A stretch of DNA of 64,000 nucleotides, from positions 226,952 through 290,951 of the forward strand of contig LUCM01004076.1 in the NCBI GenBank assembly GCA_008360955.1. The letters are read 5' to 3'. Below are positions 45,653 through 56,918 of this stretch, piece after piece. This DNA comes from Fasciolopsis buskii (Eukaryota; Platyhelminthes; Trematoda; Plagiorchiida; Fasciolidae). Under the pieces are notes generated by a model, which made no database searches, had not been told where the DNA came from, and worked only from the letters and a program-made list of their open reading frames with translations. The translations under genes were made by a program, and so were the position numbers. Positions within the stretch are counted from its first letter, which is position 1; every line of letters starts with the position of its first letter.

Positions 45653-46849
45653 TTTTCGCTACTGTTGTTGCTGCTGCGCTGATTTCATTGTGCCGCCCAA
45701 AATAATTCGCTTGTTTTTGTTTTTTACCCATCTAACCGCCTGAACAGAACACCAAAACTGATTGTGGTATATCGTATTGCCGGCTATGATAAGTTATGGC
45801 ACAACAATAGACACGATCGATGAGATATGACGGATAGTCAGACGTAAAAACAACTTCGGTTGTATAAGGCGCAAGTTCATCGTAGAACTAATTTTATAAT
45901 ATTTTCCCAATTGTTCGAATAATAATGAAATATAGAAATTCATAACGTCGCGTGATCACATTATTACATTATCTGCATATTTGTTACCACAAAAGGTGTG
46001 CCCAATGTATCACGTGAGCTTCTGTCGGATGACAACAGTAGGAGTGTTGTAACCGGTGTTTTTGGCTCAAATCACATGATCAGTGTTTATTGAATGAATA
46101 TGTGTTCCATTTCTTCCAAGCAAACAAAAACAAATGGAAACTAATGACAAAACAAAAAGGCTATGCAGAATACATCCGCTTCTTTTTATCGGTCGTCGAA
46201 CAAACTAACGGGTTAATGATTTGTTATAGACAGACCAAAATTTGACTGGTCATTGTGCCAACGGAGATAAACGAGTAAATGAAACGAACAGACAAGGACC
46301 AGGGTCCTGAAACCGCAATCCAAATATGGGATGAAAATCTAGAAAGACATCAGTGGAAATCTGTCCAACGGTTCTTCAAGGGAAGGTAATAATTGACATC
46401 GGATTTCCTGTCCAACCAAATCAAGTATAATGCTAGTAACATGTCCAGATACATACAGTGTTACAAGCGACCAAGGGGTAGCATCTTTATTACTAGTAAG
46501 TTTGTTATAAATATGCTAATTTGTCGTTTATTTCACTTCTGATTCTCGTATTACCGCTGTGAACTTGCAGACAAGCGAACATCGTCGGTATTCGAGCACC
46601 AAGATCTTTTGAACGCTGATAGAATGACATCGTGAAGATGAAATCATTAATTTTTGCTTTCGGCCCAAACACTGCCTCAGAGTTAATTCCGTGAAGCAAA
46701 CAACGATCCCCGGAAAATTGCGTTATAATTGAGTCTTGTCAAGGGTGTTCACGAGCAGACTGACGTGGTATATGTGATCCTTCTTTACGGTCGATCACGA
46801 AAATGAGGATTAAAGTGGTTAATCTAGGGATTTCGACTTCAATGATAAA
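45653..46849. other. Unassigned stretch
   Basis: Frames at most 69 codons; no element recognised. Confidence 0.5.
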
Positions 46850-46960
46850 CATTTCCACTTGGCAGCCCTCGTTGGCCTCGGCACCCTTCCTCGAAAGTGA
46901 TGTACACTGCTACTTAATTAATAAAAGGAAGCGAAAGACAAAAGGTGAAAGAAAAAATGA
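46850..46960 (+). mobile_element. tRNA-derived SINE, 3' fragment
   Basis: ATTTCCACTTGGCAGCCCTCG, TTGGCCTCGGCACCCTTCCT, GAAAGTGATGTAC, then AAAGGAAGCGAAAGACAAAAGG: body and A-rich tail of the 2868 family. The tRNA-like head is missing. Confidence 0.75.
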
Positions 46961-49900
46961 TCCATTTCGGTCTAGTTCGACTTCCTAGTTGGGGCTACCA
47001 AGGCGTTCCCAACGGATAGAGAGAAATATTGTGCTTAATAGCCATGCTCACATTTAGTGACATTTTCCCAATTGAGACGGTTTACTTTGCAACCTTATTT
47101 TTTGCTTATTTTCACAGTTCTTTTTCGTTTCTGGGGTCAAACAAACGCTGCTGTCAGTTAAGAGAAAGTCAGTGGACTCTGACTTCCATGGTCTTGGGGG
47201 CTTAAGCGAACTTATATATATACATATATAATGCATTATGCATTGTATATTATATATATAAACAAGACTCGCTGCTGTTTGACGTCAAGGTACTTACCCT
47301 CCATGTGGTTATCCCCACTTTGATCAGGCAACTGATTGTGGCCATGGAGAACACGCTAGGTGAATAATCTCGATTGTATTACGTTGTCTCCATTTGGCAG
47401 TCTTACTGGTTTTGCGATAGATTCGTGCAATCTGTTACCAAATATCTTCCGGCTTTCAGTCAGCGTACAGTTACGGTTGCCTATCACTCAACTTTGAGCA
47501 AGCACGGTGTAATAAAATACCATAGCAATTTAAATCGATAACAGCCAAGACTATCTGACCCCTTCACCAACCGGAATACGTTATTCTACAGGCCCTCGAT
47601 TTAGCCTGATTCCTCTTTTGCCATGTTCCGATTACCGTAATCACTTGAATTGGCATGTGTAATGCATGGCGCAAAAACAAAGCTTGATCTACATGCGTTC
47701 TGTTCTGTTCTGTCAAGGAGTAGATGAAAAATGCTGGCAGTGTTATTAGAATAACAGCCTGATGTACAGCCTGCAGGCTATCATATCTGTTGCTTTGAGG
47801 AAAAGGAAACTTACACCTAATCTCGTCCCGTTAGACTGATGTACACGACAAAATCTTAACAAGGAGAAGAAGTGTGAATATCAAAAATTTCCTGGATTCC
47901 CAGTGAGGTACAGAAAATATTTGCAGTTTTGTATTGTTTTATAGAACATGCGTTGACGGTGTATTCAGTTTCCCGATACCGAAACGGTGGTATTATTTGT
48001 AGTGTCATTATTATTATTGATACTAGAGGCAACAATGTAAAAAATTGGGATCGATAGAGCGATGATAGGGAATTAGGACAATCGGGAAGAAACAGAAAAC
48101 ACAAATACTTTACGCGCAGGCTTCACTACTCCTGGGGTATTGCGTTGAGCTCTAGCGCACACCTCTCCCTCTACCCCTACTTCAGAGCACCGATTTGTCG
48201 GTGATAAGGTAATACTACATTACCCGTAGTTATGTAAAAACCGCTCACCTCGTGCTCACCGTAACCAATACGACTGGGCGGCTTTAAACGGACAGGCCGA
48301 TTGATCACGATGAAAAACACTGCCGTATCATTTCATTTTTTGGTTTGTCTATGCTCCGTGCTTTCTTTGTCTAATTTTGCTACTGACAAATCGGGGAGTG
48401 AGAATAACTTATCGTCGAACACATGAAGACTCCCAGGTGAAAATTTATTTCCTCCTCCTTGCAGGAAACGATTATTTTGTTTGTTAGCGATTAGTCATCT
48501 CTTTTTCTGTAAATCCAATTTCAATTCGATAGACCGGTGTGTACAAACTAAGGCAACTCTTAGTTTTGGTGTACATAAGTTTGTAGCCTCATGAGAAGTA
48601 AAAAACTAATTATCGGAATAAAGCGAACGGGAACAGTTTGCGGGACACCTATCATTTCGGTCAGTGAGTGAGGAAGGATGAGCGGGTTGGAAGACAACCT
48701 TACAACCCGACTATGAAATAACCCACTGCGGAACTTTTGTAATGCACAAAGGGGCTTAGATACTTCTGTTCCATTTTTGTGACAAATTCGGTTTGTTAAT
48801 TCTCATTATGCATAGCGAAACACACAAACCAAAGTTTGGTTTACCAGTAGAATTTACAACAGTTTTAACCAATTTTCTGATCACTGGGTGTATAGTGAGT
48901 AGTAAGCCATTGAAAATTATCCCACGTTTGTAAATTTGTGCGAGAGATTTCCCCGAGGCAGCAGGTTCATGCACTTGCTGTCCCAAGGGCCGACTCACTT
49001 GGCAGAGTAAGTACAAGTTCAGTCAGTAAATCTCGAACTTCTGTATGCTTAGAGTGGTTACGTTTACTTGCATGCCACAAGGTCAATGATAAAACAACGG
49101 TGTGCGTGCATGTGTATTTATGCGTGATATAAAATGCCTATTCGGCTATTCTTTTCTCAATCGTTTGTCATCGATCGATGACGGATAATGCATTCCATTA
49201 CGAATAGTCACAACAATCCGTAGCGGCTCTAATTTCTCCGATATTGTAAAAATTAGTCATGAGGTGTCCTAATTCACCTGTTCACTTCCCGTCTACTTCT
49301 TGCTAGTTTTGTTCATCGTCAGTGGCATGATGTTCACCCCCCATCCCTAGGGGTGATTTTTTCGGGATTCTTTTTGACTGCACCATCTGTCACGTTTGGT
49401 GGTGGTTAACAACTCAATGTCCCTTGCGAGTTTATCCATTTTTTATTGGGGTACGTAAAACTGCTGAGATAATCTATTTTTTTCGGTCGAATTTCGTTTA
49501 CACAGTGCGGTTTGAAGAGAAATAATTCGTATTTGACAAGTTTAACCTCAAACCGACAGGAATTTCTCACCTGTTTATGCCGTCCGAAAGCGAGACACAA
49601 TTGGATGTTCTTTGTCATTTTAACACAACGACGAACTAAACTGATAGCCTCCATCGAAGGAAAAGAGCAGTTTCAAGTAATGTTGAGCTTCAAGCATATG
49701 TGTGTACGTACATGCATGTGTGTGAGTGCGTGTGCTTGGGTCTGTGCATGCGCCTGTGCGTGTAATTCTTATTTCCCACGGAAACAATGTTGTCTGGCCC
49801 AGTCGCCTCTAATGTAGGCAATTCATTGCATGTAGTCTTGGTGATTTATTTTCTGCCTGGAAGAAACGAAGTGAATGTAGTCGAATTCAGGTTAAAGTAA

Positions 49901-50499
49901 TCAATAGTCACCACACCTCCCCTCCTAAACTGCAACAGAACCCGGGTGACTGGAGAAGTTAGATTTTGCTATGATGCTTTGGCAGTGGTCACTAGAGTAC
50001 CATACTAATGTCTCAATTGAATGAGTCACAGTTTTGCTATCTGTGCAGTTCGTGTGTCGGTAGTGAGGTGGTTTTTTTCTCACAGGCACCAATCATCCAA
50101 CCACCCGGAATGGATCGCTAACAACAAGAACCTATCCAGCCCACAGATCGGCAAAAGAAACCCCATGAGCTAATAAACAACCTTGCATATAGCGTGAAAT
50201 TGTAAAACAAGCTGAATTAATCTCAAAGGAATTTTTCTCATGCCTAAACTGCACTGCATCACGAAAAACGTACATCAATCGCCTCCGTACCAAAACGAAA
50301 ACTGGAATAATTTGTTGTGCATTCATTAACTAATAAAACTGGACAGTATTGTGGTCAAATTAAGTTACAAAATCATTATGCACAAATATAGTCGATATTA
50401 ACCTATTTTTGCAACATTTCTTTCATGAGTACTGCGGCTGGTATCATTCACGAATATCGAGTACGCCTTGCGCTGTCTGGGAAGTTCCTATAACACTTC

Positions 50500-50502
<3 letters not shown>
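46961..50502. other. Unassigned stretch
   Basis: Frames up to 101 codons without motifs. An AT palindrome lies at 47213-47261 and a TG/CG-rich patch near 49,700-49,760. No element recognised. Confidence 0.45.
47213..47261. repeat. AT-rich near-palindrome
   Basis: A TATATATACATATATAATGCAT half faces an ATGCATTGTATATTATATATA half, centred at about 47,237. It could extrude as a cruciform of about 24 bp per arm. Confidence 0.7.

Positions 50503-50557
<55 letters not shown>
50503..50557. repeat. (TA)n microsatellite
   Basis: About 27 TA units, the longest in the window, at the left edge of the third hammerhead locus. Confidence 0.95.
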
Positions 50558-50559
<2 letters not shown>

Positions 50560-50635
50560 CACCAGAATTTAATTTGTAGCATCAGGAGTGTGCATGGAAT
50601 TTCTTCGTTGGAAAGTTTACAGAAGAATCACAAAT

Positions 50636-50754
50636 GTGATGCGTTGATAATTGTTTGTCAGTTGGGCTGAGCCAACCTTAGGAACGGGGTGGCACTCTAC
50701 CCTCCTTCCTAAGGTCGGCTCATCCAGACTGACAAACAATTATCAACGAATCAC
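50636..50754. repeat. Foldback hairpin in the third hammerhead locus
   Basis: The 47-bp arms at 50636-50682 and 50708-50754 (GATAATTGTTTGTCAGT and its inverse, and CCTTAGG / CCTAAGG) have only a few mismatches; the loop is 25 nt. Confidence 0.85.
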
Positions 50755-50847
50755 ACTTCCGCTCCTCCCGTTCACTCCACAACCAACATCTTCCATGCAC
50801 ATTCATCAGCCCACAGATTGGATTGTAGCCACACATGCTAATTGGGA

Positions 50848-50985
50848 ATGTACAAGTATAAGCATGTTTAGACAGGAGAGTACCGGGTACGCATACCTGA
50901 CAAGCGCTAATAACCGTCAAACCGGTCGTGTGCTCCCGGGGAATTTTGCCTACTCATCCAAATACTACTACATATACACACATAT
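50848..50985 (+). ncRNA. Hammerhead-bearing repeat unit U5
   Basis: Plus strand. Stem I is complete: CCGGGUACGCAUAC (50883-50896) pairs with GUGUGC-U-CCCGG (50928-50939). The core reads CUGACAA (50897-50903), stem II GCGCUAAUAACCGU (50904-50917), CAAA (50918-50921), ACCGGU and cleavage C. Both catalytic guanines are changed (G8 to A, G12 to C), so no activity is expected. G12-to-C is shared with U2, suggesting a common subfamily. Confidence 0.7.
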
Positions 50986-51030
50986 ATATATATATAGAGA
51001 GAGAGAGAAAGAGATAGAGGGACAGAGGGA
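50982..51030. repeat. (TA)n plus GA-rich tract
   Basis: TA run followed by imperfect GAGA units, closing the third hammerhead locus on its right. Confidence 0.85.
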
Positions 51031-51310
51031 GGCTGGGAAATGCTAGCGGTAGTGGTAGGTTATCCGTATTCGCAGCAGAGTGAGCACTCAAAAAATTAAA
51101 ATCAAATTCTGCATGCGAATCCCAGCCACCACGTATTTGCGCACAATTTGTCTAGCAATAAACTGATATTACATTCCCTGCGATCATGAAATCCACTTTT
51201 GTTGTGGACTGTCGATGGAACACCACGTTTGTTTTACTCAGTGTTGATACTTTACTGACTAATTTGTTGGAGTAACGCCTATCGTGTTTCCTCTCATTGT
51301 TCACGCTAGC

Positions 51311-51583
51311 TTAGTCCAAATCTTATCTGAGATGAGCCGTTCAGTCCATATTGTAACGTGTATAAAAGGAACAAAACAGCACGTTCGACTTTTATATCAG
51401 ACCAAAACACTCGGGTATTCTTCAGAAATTTATGTGATCATCTTATACGACGAATCTGTTTCGATGATTTTAAACCAAGCGAGATGTGTACAGGTCAGTA
51501 TCGGAAAGTATTACGAGAACGCGGTCTGTTTGGGAATAAACGGACCGGAGGATGACTTCCGACCAAAAAGAAGACCTATAGTG
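51311..51583 (+). CDS. Candidate internal exon, unknown product
   Basis: A plus-strand frame is open from 51284 to 51595. Its left side has a pyrimidine-rich stretch (TTTCCTCTCATTGTTCAC) ending in AG just before the proposed start; its right side has a strong donor GTGGTAAGT at 51584, splitting after a full codon. The encoded segment (VHIVTCIKGTKQHVRLLYQ... NGPEDDFRPKRRPIV) has mixed, protein-like composition, but I do not recognise a family. It could join in phase to 53012-53273, whose acceptor also begins on a codon boundary; the intron would be about 1.4 kb. Chance is not excluded. Confidence 0.25.
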
Positions 51584-52456
51584 GTAAGTCTTTGACGCTT
51601 TTCAACGTTCATTTGGGTTTTCTTCCGGTTTAGATCTTTTGTTACACGAAAGTTTAACCTGTAGTCAAAATCATAGGAATCTAATTTTAGTGAATATGTT
51701 GAAAGCAAAATTCAAGCGTTAGGCAGTAATGCGACATGTAGGCGAATGACCGCTATGCGTTATGACTTGGCGTGATTGTAACCGGATTCGTTCTTATAGA
51801 CATTTGGATTCAAACACGTACACAGGTTTATCAATCTTGCTGGCCGCGTCTGTTTGCGTGCCAAGTCTGCACTCGCTCATGTTCTGCGATTGTTTGCTAG
51901 AGCTCTAATGGAGGAAACATCTCGGCGATAATGTGCCAGCAATTTCTGGAAACGAAGTCCCTTACATCCTGATCTTCACTTTCGGAGAGTGAAAACCGAA
52001 TCTAGTGAGTGTAACCAAATAGCATGTCAGCTGTGCACAGTAGCGCATTAACAACGTACGGTGAGTCCGTTACGTCATCACAAAATTGATGTACAAATGT
52101 CTGGATGACAGTCTGCGCTGATGATGACTACTGTATCGACTAGAACGTGTCCCTCAAATAGGATTGATTCAGTTTTATTAAATCCCATCTTACCTTGTTT
52201 CTATCTGAACTGGTGATGCAACCAATCATTTGCCAGTCAGCAGTCTATTCAAACTGATAAACAGCACAATTCGGGTTAAATATGTTGGGTTATTTAACAG
52301 TCTACGTTTATTTGAGTCGGTACTACTGAATATTTGGCATCGGTTAGGTAATACATCACCGCTTGGGTTTTTTTGTGTTCTAAGTGAATGTGAACAAGAC
52401 GAATCACGATTCACGTAGGGATCGTTGAAAATAGGGGTTGCGTTCGTCTTGTCGTG

Positions 52457-52458
<2 letters not shown>

Positions 52459-52491
<33 letters not shown>
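52459..52491. repeat. (TG)n microsatellite
   Basis: About 15 TG units then CGCG. Confidence 0.95.
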
Positions 52492-52493
<2 letters not shown>

Positions 52494-52509
52494 CCGACGG
52501 AATTTCGGT

Positions 52510-52722
52510 CACAAGCGTGTGAATTTCTCTTTATCCCCGTCGAATTTGATGCTGTGGATTCGCACGTGCGGATTTTGTAACGTTTCGTTCATCAACGACA
52601 CAAAGTATCGGCAAACTTTGATCAATTCAACTTTGGTCACTCGATCCGTATAGACTGAAGTGTATACGCGTCCCAATCCATGAGTGCTGCTAGATAGAAT
52701 ATCAGTATCCACTCTGGACAAT
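52510..52722 (-). CDS. Candidate terminal exon, minus strand, unknown product
   Basis: Reading the minus strand, a pyrimidine-rich stretch TTTTGCTCCTATTGTCCAG forms a good splice acceptor. It is followed by 67-70 open codons (VDTDILSSSTHGLGRVYTS... VRIHSIKFDGDKEKF) and a TGA. Codon choice looks protein-like with many C- and G-ending codons, and the protein has no low-complexity stretch. No family recognised; no upstream exon was found on this strand. It overlaps the intron proposed for the plus-strand exon pair, so the two models compete unless both genes exist. Confidence 0.25.
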
Positions 52723-53011
52723 AGGAGCAAAACTTTACTCATTACAACCAAACATTTATTAAGTGTCAGTTATGATTACGGGAAATATTTTACCGTACTG
52801 ATCGTTTTCTGTCCAACAGACGGTAAAGACAAGGAGATAGTTCACGAGTACATACAACGGAACACCATAGAACTGGAAACTCCTACATTTTTCAACCGAG
52901 CAATAAACCTGCTGGTAAAATTCAAAGAAATTACTAATAGATCAAAATACGATTGTCGTATTCCCCGGTATGAACTAACTCCGTCAATGTTAACTTAATA
53001 CATGATTTCAG

Positions 53012-53273
53012 TCGACGGAACCAAAGGTATTTTATGGGTCGATTTACGTTGGAAACACGTTCATTTTATCTAAGACGAACCAATTTTGCCTGAAGGACTT
53101 TGTGAACCCCATGAACTTTTATTTGGGTCCGATTAAACCACAAACGATGAGAGTGGAAGAAGATAATAGGCACACTCTTAGCAGTTGTGATTTTAAGGAA
53201 GAAAAAGTCATAACTGAATTGTTTCATTTTCATCAGCTTTGTGGACAGAAGCAGATCCACAGGGTAAAAATCA
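53012..53273 (+). CDS. Candidate exon, unknown product
   Basis: The acceptor is ATACATGATTTCAG at 53011 and the donor CACAGGGTAAAAAT at 53274. The frame between them reads STEPKVFYGSIYVGNTFIL..., FVNPMNFYLGPIKPQTMRVE and EEKVITELFHFHQLCGQK, with no stop. It would follow 51311-51583 in phase 0. A shorter plus-strand frame (52684-52998) lies just upstream, but its only good donor (52968) leaves a phase that breaks this frame, so it is not joined. Family unknown. Confidence 0.25.
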
Positions 53274-53392
53274 TTCGAAACAAAATCTTCAACTGTAATG
53301 CATCTCTCATAAAGCAAACAGCTTACACTTCACAACATTTTGTTTGGTCAACATTATGCTGGAGTACTTCTAAGTTAAGTAAGTTACCTAGA

Positions 53393-53450
53393 TTGAGTCA
53401 GTCAGCCAGTCGGTCATTCATTCAGTCAGTCAGTCGGTCACTCACTCAAG
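53393..53450. repeat. (AGTC)n imperfect microsatellite
   Basis: About 14 interrupted AGTC/GGTC/ATTC units. Confidence 0.85.
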
Positions 53451-53544
53451 AAAACCAGTCACTCATCATAGCCAGTCGGTCTCCCACGGAATTCAGTTAA
53501 CCTGCCTGCGAAGACATTCTTGAATGGGCGAAGCTTTCATTACC

Positions 53545-53600
53545 TGTGTCTGTCTGTCTGTCCGTCTTTCTATCTGTCCCTCTGTCTCTCCATCTGGTTG
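53545..53600. repeat. (CTGT)n imperfect microsatellite
   Basis: Interrupted CTGT and CTCT units. Confidence 0.85.
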
Positions 53601-55478
53601 TTCACCTGCTTGGCTAGCCGTTTGTTTGCTTATCTCTTTTTCCTTGGATTTCATGTCAAAATTTATGGTAAGATATAATAGATGAAAAGCTTACGGTTTA
53701 TGACTTAATGGGAACAATAAATGGGTGCATTAATAAGGCGCATGTAGTGTTGTTACTCGACACGCGGATATTCATGGAATTCAGCCGACATCTGATGGTT
53801 GCCGCCATTAATACTCCATAGCCGTGGCATGTACACCAGCGAAAAAAGTGATTTATTCACAACAAAATCGTGCACATAAACAGCAATACAATTTATATAG
53901 ACATAGGCAATCGATGGATTCGGTTCTGTTTCCTGTCATCATTTTATACTTCTGAAATGGAATCTATCAACTCCATTATGAAAACGCATTGTACCTCATT
54001 CGCCGTCACACTAGATTATTTTGGGTCCACGTGAAAATCACGTGATTGCGTGCAGCATACTGACTTTACGAACAAGCTATTCACGAGCCAGGAGATCCGT
54101 GAAAGATGAAAGTAGTCAATGAAACCTAGTAATTTCAAGATTTTTCATTCATGTTGTTTTCAGTTACGTAGTCTGCTTTCTAATGTTCTAGTACGTGCTA
54201 ATAAAATTTTAGTGTGCGCAGAGACTTACAGGTTCGCCCAAGATAAACAATTGCTGTTCCGAAAGAGGAAAAATTGTTAGTCTTCTCGTCTTATGCCCCG
54301 AAGATTTTAGCTGACCCGTGATAGAAAAGAGTTGCACGACTTTCCACTTGAAGAAAGTCAGAGAGAACATTGTGGCTTGGCGAGAGCTATGAATGCTAGA
54401 GTAGTCAGAATGATATCGGATGAGATGACGATTTCTATCATTCGAAAAAGGGGTGAGCAGTTGTTGGCCCCGAACCCATTCAACGGGTTCTTTTTCGCTA
54501 GTAAGACTGTCAGTACCAAAAACTGTCTTGCGCCTTCTTCGAGGCACTGATGAGCTCAGATGGGTTAGATACACGACTGCAGCTCGTACAAGAACAGTGC
54601 CCACCCGTTATTCTATGCTGTTATCCATGTAGTTGAATGAACGTTGCAAATGCGTGATGCAACAGTATTTAGACCGTAACAAACCATTTTATCCAAATCC
54701 GCTTTTTAACGCCACAACACGTGTCAGCTAAAAAGTGAGAGCTCACGCCACCTCATGAAATAGGACGAAAACCAGTCACACATCAAGAAATTATTTTTAG
54801 TTTATGTTGATGCAGCAGGGCCCGTATGGTTGTGACGTCTGTATCATTGATGACTCAGCTCTTCCTTGACGCGGCCTCCTTGATGTCCCTTTAATGGGTA
54901 ACAGAGAAGCAGTAATTCAACACATTCTAAATTTTTCGATGATTGATTTATCCGGGTGAGGTGTGCTTTGCGTCTAGAAATTCTGAGTTAATGGCTGGAA
55001 TCTGATTCTTTACTCATTCTTTACGGTGACCACTTAGAAGTGGTCGATGGTTTTGGGCATCTCGGGAGTTCGATTTCAAGTACTTGTTGTTTGGGAAGAA
55101 AGACCACATCGTGAACAAGGAGACCGAGGGAAGCTTTCTACGAACCTCTGACGTCTGTGATATCGCCATGAAATATGACTTCCTCCAGTCGGAGTAGCTG
55201 AGGAAGCAAGATGACCACGATAACTGGAAATCAATTTCACTTACCAAACTTTTGCGCCTATATTAACTAGACAGGGACTAGTTGTATTTCCACGTGACGT
55301 CGTCAAATATATTGTAAGTCAATTCACCAGGTGCCCTAAAACGACTTTGACGTCAAGATATAGTTTGACGCAAATCGGATTTATGTTTGTGCGGCGTTTT
55401 GTACCCACCAACAGAAAACTTTTTGAGAGCTATTTAACGTAGAACTTGTCCGGTATCAAACAATTACTTTGGCTTCTT

Positions 55479-55530
55479 GTATGTATGTATGTATGCATGC
55501 ATCTACGTATGTAGGTATATATGTATCCAT
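55479..55530. repeat. (TGTA)n imperfect microsatellite
   Basis: TGTATGTATGTATGTATGCATGC followed by looser ATGTA units. Confidence 0.8.
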
Positions 55531-56847
55531 GACTAAATGTGTATATATGTGTTAGTGAATGTGTGAGTTCTTGTGCAGACTGAATCAGAAATAACGCCAT
55601 CCATGAGGCAGTCGCGCACTTACGCTTGGGCTAGGCTTGGTGCGTTCCCCACATCCCGTGTGTGAACAGTGACTTGTTAGTAGGATTTTGACGCGGTAGA
55701 AACTGGCTAGTCTGCACTGCACTGAACAGTGTGTGCAGCCACCGGAAAAGTCAATGATAGGCAGCGCGCTCAGGCACGTTCCGTGTACAACGTCCTCTAT
55801 GTTATTGAATGAAGACTAGTCGCAAACGTGGCTGATCGGTCATGTCTTGTATGAAATTTGGAACAAGACTCACTCAGGCAGAGAATTTCATCAACAAAAA
55901 TTATCAACCATTCATCAGCATGTATTTTACTTGGGCAGAAGATCGGTACTCGTGGTACTGTTCGCGCTGAAAAAAGACTGAAAGTGCCAGATTAGTCACG
56001 TGATGTGTACCCGTGTGATTTAGTAATTTTTTAACAATCAATAGAATCACTTACGATGCACTAGCAATGATCTGTGAGTACATTTGTTTTGTTATACTTA
56101 ATAAACCAAATAAACGGACTAGCGGATTTGCTGGTATCAGACAAGACGAACTGAAATTAATCACGCGGGAGAAAAATAATGTCATCGCGTAGAATACAAT
56201 ACAATACTTCGATCGCTGAATAATTCGCCTAAGGCAGGGAGTGTGCAGTGCATATATCGGCCCGTATCACAGCTGACAGATTCAATTTCGCATTTACGCG
56301 GTCTCGCTAAAGTATTTACTACACTATTAGTGCTTTTTGCCAAAAAGTACTCGTCAGAGCTTTACAACCAGTTCCGTCGTGAATTTCGTGAACTGTACTC
56401 CTCCCCGTCCCTGCCCCATATTCATTTATCCAAATGCAATTAGATAACTGTTTAATTTAGAATTACCCGACGAATTATATTCGCTCGTTTCGGAATACTC
56501 AATTATTGACGGGGTATTGCGTGATTAAAATGTCTGCGTACTGTTTACGTATACCTAAAGCACAAAAATACGTGTGTTAAACGGTATGTGAAGAATGGAA
56601 TTTTACTGGCTTTATAAAATTTTTCGTTACCTTCATGCAGTGATACTTTTAACGATATCCTTAAACAACTAATTAAGATGTTGACAAGTGGTATGCGATG
56701 AAATTGAGAGATTTAAATTAAACAAAAATATCGGAGGACAGCAAGACGACCAAAGTTAAGCCCTCTTTAGAGCGATACTATAAAAGAAATTGCTTAACGA
56801 TTTTGAAATTTCAAAAAAAACACCGCGGTGGGAAATGTTTGTAATAG

Positions 56848-56918
56848 GCCAACGTTTCGGTTACTTTCAGAAAAGTTTAGAATTGGAAGATCACTCAAGG
56901 TAGCCGAAACGTCTGGTC
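56848..56918. repeat. Inverted CGAAACGT repeat, PLE-terminus-like
   Basis: CCAACGTTTCGGTTACTTT is followed 23 bp later by AAGGTAGCCGAAACGTCTGG, its imperfect inverse. The GGTxxCC-GAAACGT arrangement recalls stem II, GAAA and short stem III of hammerheads found in PLE termini, but the CUGANGA part is missing from both arms. A relic is possible. Confidence 0.35.

Noticed and set aside
52684..52998. Exon joined to 53012 through a 44-bp intron (52968-53011)
   Set aside because: Splice sites look good, but the phase leads to an early stop in the next exon.
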